From Phycisphaerales bacterium (GTDB lineage Bacteria; Planctomycetota; Phycisphaerae; Phycisphaerales; UBA1924), in contig JADYXW010000041.1 in NCBI GenBank assembly GCA_020853975.1, positions 1 through 64,000 of the forward strand: 64,000 bases of DNA, in the 5' to 3' direction. A program made the position numbers and the translations under genes. The notes beneath the pieces are model-generated. The model did no database searches. It was given only the letters and a program-made list of their open reading frames with translations, and was not told the DNA's origin. This document shows, one piece after another, positions 59,878 to 64,000 of this stretch. Within the stretch, counting starts at the first letter, position 1. Every line of letters starts with the position of its first letter.

Positions 59878-61593
59878 GTGCTCATCCTGACCGTCATCCA
59901 GGGACCGGACAAGGGGAGGCGGTTTGAGCTGCCCGACCAGGAGCCCCAGCTTCTGGGCCGGTCGAGCGAGGCCCTGCCGATAGACGACAACGCGGTCTCC
60001 CGTCGGCACGCGGAGCTGACCCCCGACGACGGGCACTGGTACATCCGGGACCTGGAGAGTCAGAACGGGACGTACGTGAACGGCGTGCGCATCGGGGACC
60101 GCACGCGACTTCGCCTGGGAGATCAGGTCCGCGTCGGGCAGACCCTGCTCGTGTTCGGGGTGAGCGAGTCGCGCGCCCCGGACATCGTGCGGGTGGTGGG
60201 ACCAAACAGGATCGACGCGTCGATCGAGCGCACACTCCCCAGCGTGTCCCCGCCCGGGCTCTCTCTCTCGGGCGGCAATGACGACTCGGTCATCCTCGCG
60301 GAGCCCGAGCCCCGGGCCGCGGCCCCGGACCACCTGCGGGTCATCTACCGCCTGACGACGCTGCTCACGACCCGGGTGATCGACCGGCAAGAGCTTCTGC
60401 GGACCGTGCTGGACCTTGTCTTCGCGGAGTTTCGCCCGCAGCGAGGCTGCATCATGGTCGCGGGGCCCACCCCGGAAGCGCCGATGGTGCCCGAGGTGGT
60501 GAAGTTCCGCGAGGAGCCTCTGGACCCGGACGAGGCGAAGTTCCAGGTCAGCCGCACGATCCTGTTCCACGCGGTGCTCAAGGGCGAGGGTGTTCTCGCG
60601 AGCAACGCGATGAACGACCCGCGGTTCGCGAGCGGGGACAGCGTGCAGAGGCTGCACATCCGCTCGGCGATCTGTTCTCCCATCCGGTTCCGGGACCGAA
60701 CCTTCGGCGCCATCTACATCGACTCGTCGATCGCGAACTACACGTTCACGCCCGAACAGCTCGCCCTGATGAACGCCATCGGCCAGCACGCGGGGCTGGC
60801 CCTCTCCAACGCCGACCTCTACCTTCAGAACCTGCAGGCCGAGAGACTGGCGGCGATCGGCGAGACCGTGGCCCAACTCTCCCACTCCATCAAGAACATG
60901 CTGCAGGGGCTGCGGGGCGGGGCGGATGTGGTGGAGATGGGCCTCACGAAGAATGACCTGAAACTGGCCCGGGGCGGCTGGACGATCCTCCAGCGGAACC
61001 TCTCCCGAATCATCTCGCTCACGATGAACATGCTGGCGTTCTCGCGCCAGCGTCGCGTCGAGGTCGAGCTCGTGCGTCTCGCGCCGATCATCGACGAGTG
61101 CGTGCAACTCCTGGAGACCGCGTGCCAGGCCAAGCAGGTCGCTATCCTCGCAGACGCCGACGCGGAGATGCCCCCCGTGGCGGTGGATGCGCCGCTGATC
61201 CACCAGATGCTCATGAACCTGCTCTCCAACGCGGTGGAGGCGGTTGAGCCCGGGCTGGGCGCGGTCACCGTGAAGGCCCACTACGAGGCCGCGAGCGACG
61301 GGCACGGGCCGGTCGCGGTGCTGCAAGTCATCGACAACGGGCCCGGTATCCCGGCCTCGAAGCAGCAGTGGGTCTTTGAGCCCTTCAACACGACCAAGGG
61401 GATCAAGGGCACGGGGCTTGGGCTCGCCGTCGCAAGGCGAGTGGCCGAGGAGCACGGCGGGAGGATCAGCGTGAGTTCAGAGGAGGGCCGCGGCGCGACC
61501 TTCACCATCACGCTGCCCGCGGACGGGGCCTCGGTCGCCGATCCGTCCGCGACCGCGACCTCGCGGCACCGCAGCCCGCCACTGGGCCAGTGA
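59878..61593 (+). CDS. Cytoplasmic FHA-GAF-histidine kinase
   Basis: The 571-residue soluble protein has three parts. Residues 1-100 form an FHA domain that binds phosphothreonine (LLGRSSEALPIDDNAVSRRHAEL, LESQNGTYVNG). Residues about 155-320 form a GAF-type sensor (RGCIMVAGP...SAICSPIRFRDRTFGAIYID...LMNAIGQHAGLALSNADLY). The rest is a kinase core with the variant box AQLSHSIKNMLQGLRGG, then NLLSNAVEAV, VIDNGPGI and GTGLGLAVARRVAEEHGG. It could link Ser/Thr kinase signalling to a two-component pathway. The start is a GTG. It overlaps or nearly overlaps the metallo-hydrolase gene, depending on that start. Confidence 0.9.
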   Translation: MLILTVIQGPDKGRRFELPDQEPQLLGRSSEALPIDDNAVSRRHAELTPDDGHWYIRDLESQNGTYVNGVRIGDRTRLRLGDQVRVGQTLLVFGVSESRAPDIVRVVGPNRIDASIERTLPSVSPPGLSLSGGNDDSVILAEPEPRAAAPDHLRVIYRLTTLLTTRVIDRQELLRTVLDLVFAEFRPQRGCIMVAGPTPEAPMVPEVVKFREEPLDPDEAKFQVSRTILFHAVLKGEGVLASNAMNDPRFASGDSVQRLHIRSAICSPIRFRDRTFGAIYIDSSIANYTFTPEQLALMNAIGQHAGLALSNADLYLQNLQAERLAAIGETVAQLSHSIKNMLQGLRGGADVVEMGLTKNDLKLARGGWTILQRNLSRIISLTMNMLAFSRQRRVEVELVRLAPIIDECVQLLETACQAKQVAILADADAEMPPVAVDAPLIHQMLMNLLSNAVEAVEPGLGAVTVKAHYEAASDGHGPVAVLQVIDNGPGIPASKQQWVFEPFNTTKGIKGTGLGLAVARRVAEEHGGRISVSSEEGRGATFTITLPADGASVADPSATATSRHRSPPLGQ

Positions 61594-61628
61594 GGCGTCG
61601 CAGCGGCTACCCTGAGGGCTTGCCACAC

Positions 61629-63050
61629 GTGCGCATCGAGTTCTGGGGAGCCGCGGGCGAGGTCACCGGGTCGTGCTACGTCGTGCACACGCCCCGCGCT
61701 CGAGTGATGATCGACGCGGGCCTTCACCAGGGGGAGCGAGAAACGTTCGAGCACAACCAGCGCCTGCCGCGGGACCTTGCCTCCATCGACGCGATGGTGC
61801 TGACGCACGCGCACCTCGATCACGCGGGGCGTCTGCCCATGCTGCCCCGTCGGGGCTACACAGGGCCGGTGTACTGCACGGCGCCGACGGCGGATTTGTG
61901 CGAGATTCTGCTGATGGACAGCGCGAGGCTTCAGGAGGCCGACGCCGCTCGGCGGGCCCGCAAGGTGCCTACGGAGAACGGTGACGCGGAAGCGCTCTAT
62001 ACGCCCGAGCACGTCCCGGCGGCGCTGGCACTCCTCCGGCCCACGCCGCTGGACGTCTGGACGCCGATCGCGCCGGGCGTGCAGGCCCGGCTCGTGGACT
62101 CCGGGCACATCCTGGGCTCCGCGAGCGTGGAGTTGAAGGTCGAGAGGCCCAGTGGCCCTGCCATCCGCGTTGTCTTTTCGGGCGACATCGGCCCACGCGG
62201 CATGCCGCTGCTCATGGACCCCACGATCCCCGGTTCGGACTCCAGCCCGCCCGATCTGGTGGTCATGGAATCGACCTACGGCGACCGCGACCACCGCTCG
62301 CTGGACTCCACCATCTCCGAGCTCCGCGGGATCATGCACGAGGCGATCTGGGCCAAGGAGAGGATCCTCATCCCCGCCTTCGCCATAGGTCGCTCGCAGC
62401 TCGCCATCTACTACCTCGGGAGGCTCGCGAGCGAGGGAGTCACGCCAACGCTTCCCGTGTACCTCGACAGTCCTATGGCGATCGCCGCCATGAAGCTGTA
62501 CCACCGCTACGCGGATCAGCTCGACGAGCGGATGAACGATCACGCCACCCGGGGCCGATCGGCGCTCAGGTACCCCGAGCTGCACCTCTGCGAGACCGTA
62601 GAAGAGTCGCAGCGCCTGAACGACAGGGATGGGCCGCTGGCCATCATCGCCGGCTCGGGCATGTGCAACGGCGGGCGGATCGTGCACCACCTGCGCCACC
62701 ATCTGTGGAAGCGCGACACGCGAGTGCTCATCCCGGGGTACCAGGCGGCGAACACTCTGGGCCGTCTCCTCGTCAGCGGCGCCACGAGCGTGCGGATCTT
62801 CGGCGACGAGATTCCGGTCAGGGCAAAGGTCCACACGGTCGGCGGACTTTCGGCGCACGCGGGACGCCGCGAGCTGATCGAGTGGGCCGGGGCCGCAAGC
62901 CGGGGAGGCGGCTGCCCGATCGTCCTCACACACGGCGAAGACCCGCAGCGCGAGTCCCTGGCGCTGGCCCTGATCCGGACGCTCGGTGCACGGGTCGTGC
63001 GGCCGGCCTTCGGGGACAGCGTTGAGGTCATCCCCCGGTCGCTCGCCTAA
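61629..63050 (+). CDS. Beta-CASP metallo-beta-lactamase-fold hydrolase (RNase-like)
   Basis: The 473-residue protein belongs to the metallo-beta-lactamase/beta-CASP family, whose bacterial members usually cleave RNA (YsH1/CPSF73-like). The start IEFWGAAGEVTGSCYVVHT is typical. The zinc motif is THAHLDHAG; other ligands are in GHILGSASVEL, FSGDIG and ESTYGDRDH. The beta-CASP signatures IPAFAIGRSQ, YLDSPMA and IIAGSGMCNGGRIVHHLRHHL, and the C-terminal GGLSAHAGRRELIEW, are all present. I chose GTG 61629 over the GTG at 61590 because it matches the family N-terminus and has GAGGG about 10 bases upstream. Its stop overlaps that of the convergent peptidase. Confidence 0.9.
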   Translation: MRIEFWGAAGEVTGSCYVVHTPRARVMIDAGLHQGERETFEHNQRLPRDLASIDAMVLTHAHLDHAGRLPMLPRRGYTGPVYCTAPTADLCEILLMDSARLQEADAARRARKVPTENGDAEALYTPEHVPAALALLRPTPLDVWTPIAPGVQARLVDSGHILGSASVELKVERPSGPAIRVVFSGDIGPRGMPLLMDPTIPGSDSSPPDLVVMESTYGDRDHRSLDSTISELRGIMHEAIWAKERILIPAFAIGRSQLAIYYLGRLASEGVTPTLPVYLDSPMAIAAMKLYHRYADQLDERMNDHATRGRSALRYPELHLCETVEESQRLNDRDGPLAIIAGSGMCNGGRIVHHLRHHLWKRDTRVLIPGYQAANTLGRLLVSGATSVRIFGDEIPVRAKVHTVGGLSAHAGRRELIEWAGAASRGGGCPIVLTHGEDPQRESLALALIRTLGARVVRPAFGDSVEVIPRSLA

Positions 63051-64000
63051 GCGGGCAGCGACTCGAGCTCCGCGTGCACTCTGGCCGCGAGACGGCTCAG
63101 CGTCTGAGGGCCGAAATCAAACTGAATGCCCGCGGCGGAGAAGAGCTCCGGGAGAGGCCTGCTTCCCCCGAGTGCGAGAGCCCGCTTGTATCGCTCGAGC
63201 GCGCTCGCCTCGCCCTGTTCGGTGCTGTGGAGCCAGAGCTGGAGCGCGCCGAGCTGGGCGATGCCGTACTCGATGTAGTAGAACGGGTGGCTGAACAGGT
63301 GGAGCTGCTTCTGCCACGTGATGTCGCGGTGGTGCTCGAGCCCGCGCCAGCTCGCGCCGCCCCCGAATCGCGCGTCCAGCGCCCGCCAGCACGCCGCACG
63401 GTCTTCCCGAGTGTGCCCGGGGTTGGCGTAGACCCAGTGCTGGAAGGCGTCGATGGTCGCGATCCACGGGAGGATGACGATGGCCCGCTCCAACTGTTCG
63501 CGCCGGGCGCGCGCGTGATCTTCCGGCGACGCGTAGAACGCGTCCGCCCCGCCCAGATGGTTCATCGTCAGCAGCTCCATCGACATGCTCGCTACCTCGG
63601 CAAACTCTGTCGGGCTGTGCCGATACTCCACGAGCGGCTCGTGCGCACAGAGCATCGAGTGGAAGGCGTGGCCCGCCTCGTGCACCATCGTCTCCACATC
63701 CCGGTTCATCCCCGCAGCGTTCATGAAGATGAACGGCTTGTTCGAGCGGTCGAGCATGTACTGGTAGCCCCCCGGGGCCTTGCCCTTCCGGGAGTCCAGG
63801 TCCAGGCACACGGCGCCCGCGTCGGAGGCTCGGCGAATCCGGCCCTCGCCTTCGCCAAGCGACCCGAACATCTCGGCGAGGCCCGCGTCGAGGCGGCGGA
63901 AGACGGCGCGCGTGCGGCGTACGAGGTCCGCGCCGCCCGAGAAGGGCTTGAGGGGCTCTCTCCCCTTCGGGTCGACCGTGAGGTCCCACGGCCTGAGTTC
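63047..64000 (-). CDS. M3 family oligoendopeptidase (N-terminus beyond the right edge)
   Basis: The frame is open from the stop at 63047 to the end of the window, giving 317 residues of the C-terminal half. The track reports it only from an internal start at 63871. The zinc-binding HEAGH lies in FMNAAGMNRDVETMVHEAGHAFHSML, with the third ligand in YRHSPTEFAEVASMSMELL. The C-terminal HPFYYIEYGIAQLGALQLW is typical of M3 PepF-type oligopeptidases. It cleaves short peptides in the cytoplasm. The upstream part LRPWDLTVDPKG continues off the edge, so the start is not visible. Confidence 0.92.
   Translation of the reverse strand, partial: ELRPWDLTVDPKGREPLKPFSGGADLVRRTRAVFRRLDAGLAEMFGSLGEGEGRIRRASDAGAVCLDLDSRKGKAPGGYQYMLDRSNKPFIFMNAAGMNRDVETMVHEAGHAFHSMLCAHEPLVEYRHSPTEFAEVASMSMELLTMNHLGGADAFYASPEDHARARREQLERAIVILPWIATIDAFQHWVYANPGHTREDRAACWRALDARFGGGASWRGLEHHRDITWQKQLHLFSHPFYYIEYGIAQLGALQLWLHSTEQGEASALERYKRALALGGSRPLPELFSAAGIQFDFGPQTLSRLAARVHAELESLPA

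Overview
The window is GC-rich chromosomal DNA from a bacterium that is most likely a planctomycete of the Phycisphaerae type. The two pseudopilins carry the N-terminus typical of that group ([17 protein letters not shown], with an alternative DG motif near the C-terminus). Other pointers are a basic-tailed HU protein, a small membrane protein ending in a CxxC/CxxC ribbon, stand-alone BatA-like and HEAT-repeat proteins, and flagellar fliD/fliS. I see no rRNA, tRNA, CRISPR array, insertion sequence, integrase or phage gene. Gene density and base composition are even, so this looks like core genome.

Layout. 1-2.9 kb: a HEAT-repeat protein running off the left edge, diverging from an unrecognised conserved protein. 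3.2-6.2 kb: ileS. 6.2-9.5 kb (minus strand): OppD- and OppC-like transporter parts, a site-2 protease and a cysteine-less rhodanese lipoprotein. 9.6-11.3 kb (plus): a stand-alone DsbD N-terminal-like protein and a redoxin. 11.4-18.7 kb: an RseP-type protease with several PDZ modules, an alpha/beta hydrolase, deoC, a zinc-ribbon membrane protein, a full aldehyde dehydrogenase and a truncated aldehyde dehydrogenase. 19.8-24.1 kb: fliD, fliS, iscX, rlmE. 24.2-27.3 kb: a BatA-like protein, an HNH nuclease and a small conserved protein. 27.3-33.6 kb (minus): two sugar-type permeases behind a TPR membrane protein, an MnmE-like GTPase, coaX and a pseudopilin pair. 33.8-40.3 kb (plus): ispH, rlmN, a YwaF-like membrane protein, a WecA/MraY-like transferase and an O-antigen ligase-like protein. 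40.3-42.8 kb: fusA with a long structured leader. 42.9-46.1 kb (minus): a histidine kinase, a response regulator with XRE output and prpB. 46.1-53.2 kb (plus): rsmB, ptsN, polyprenyl synthase, dxs, nadK, a pseudopilin and a DUF4870 protein. 53.2-59 kb (minus): two glycosyltransferase-like proteins, a large beta-helix protein, HU and an EEP nuclease. 59-64 kb: two histidine kinases, a beta-CASP metallo-hydrolase and, convergent at the right edge, a partial M3 peptidase.

Themes. Isoprenoid synthesis appears in three places (dxs, polyprenyl synthase, ispH). rRNA modification is represented by rlmE, rlmN and rsmB. Deoxyribose breakdown (deoC plus an aldehyde dehydrogenase pair) and a small envelope redox group around the rhodanese, nDsbD and redoxin genes form two local modules.

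The most striking system-level observation is regulatory. At least fourteen genes on both strands have a TANNNT-like -10 hexamer ending only 5-7 bases before the start codon, mostly without a Shine-Dalgarno sequence. That suggests widespread leaderless transcription, alongside other genes with ordinary Shine-Dalgarno starts. No single novel defence or mobile system is evident. The best leads are the leaderless promoters, the split ALDH16-like pair, the palindromic operator candidate at 9510-9528 and the fusA leader.
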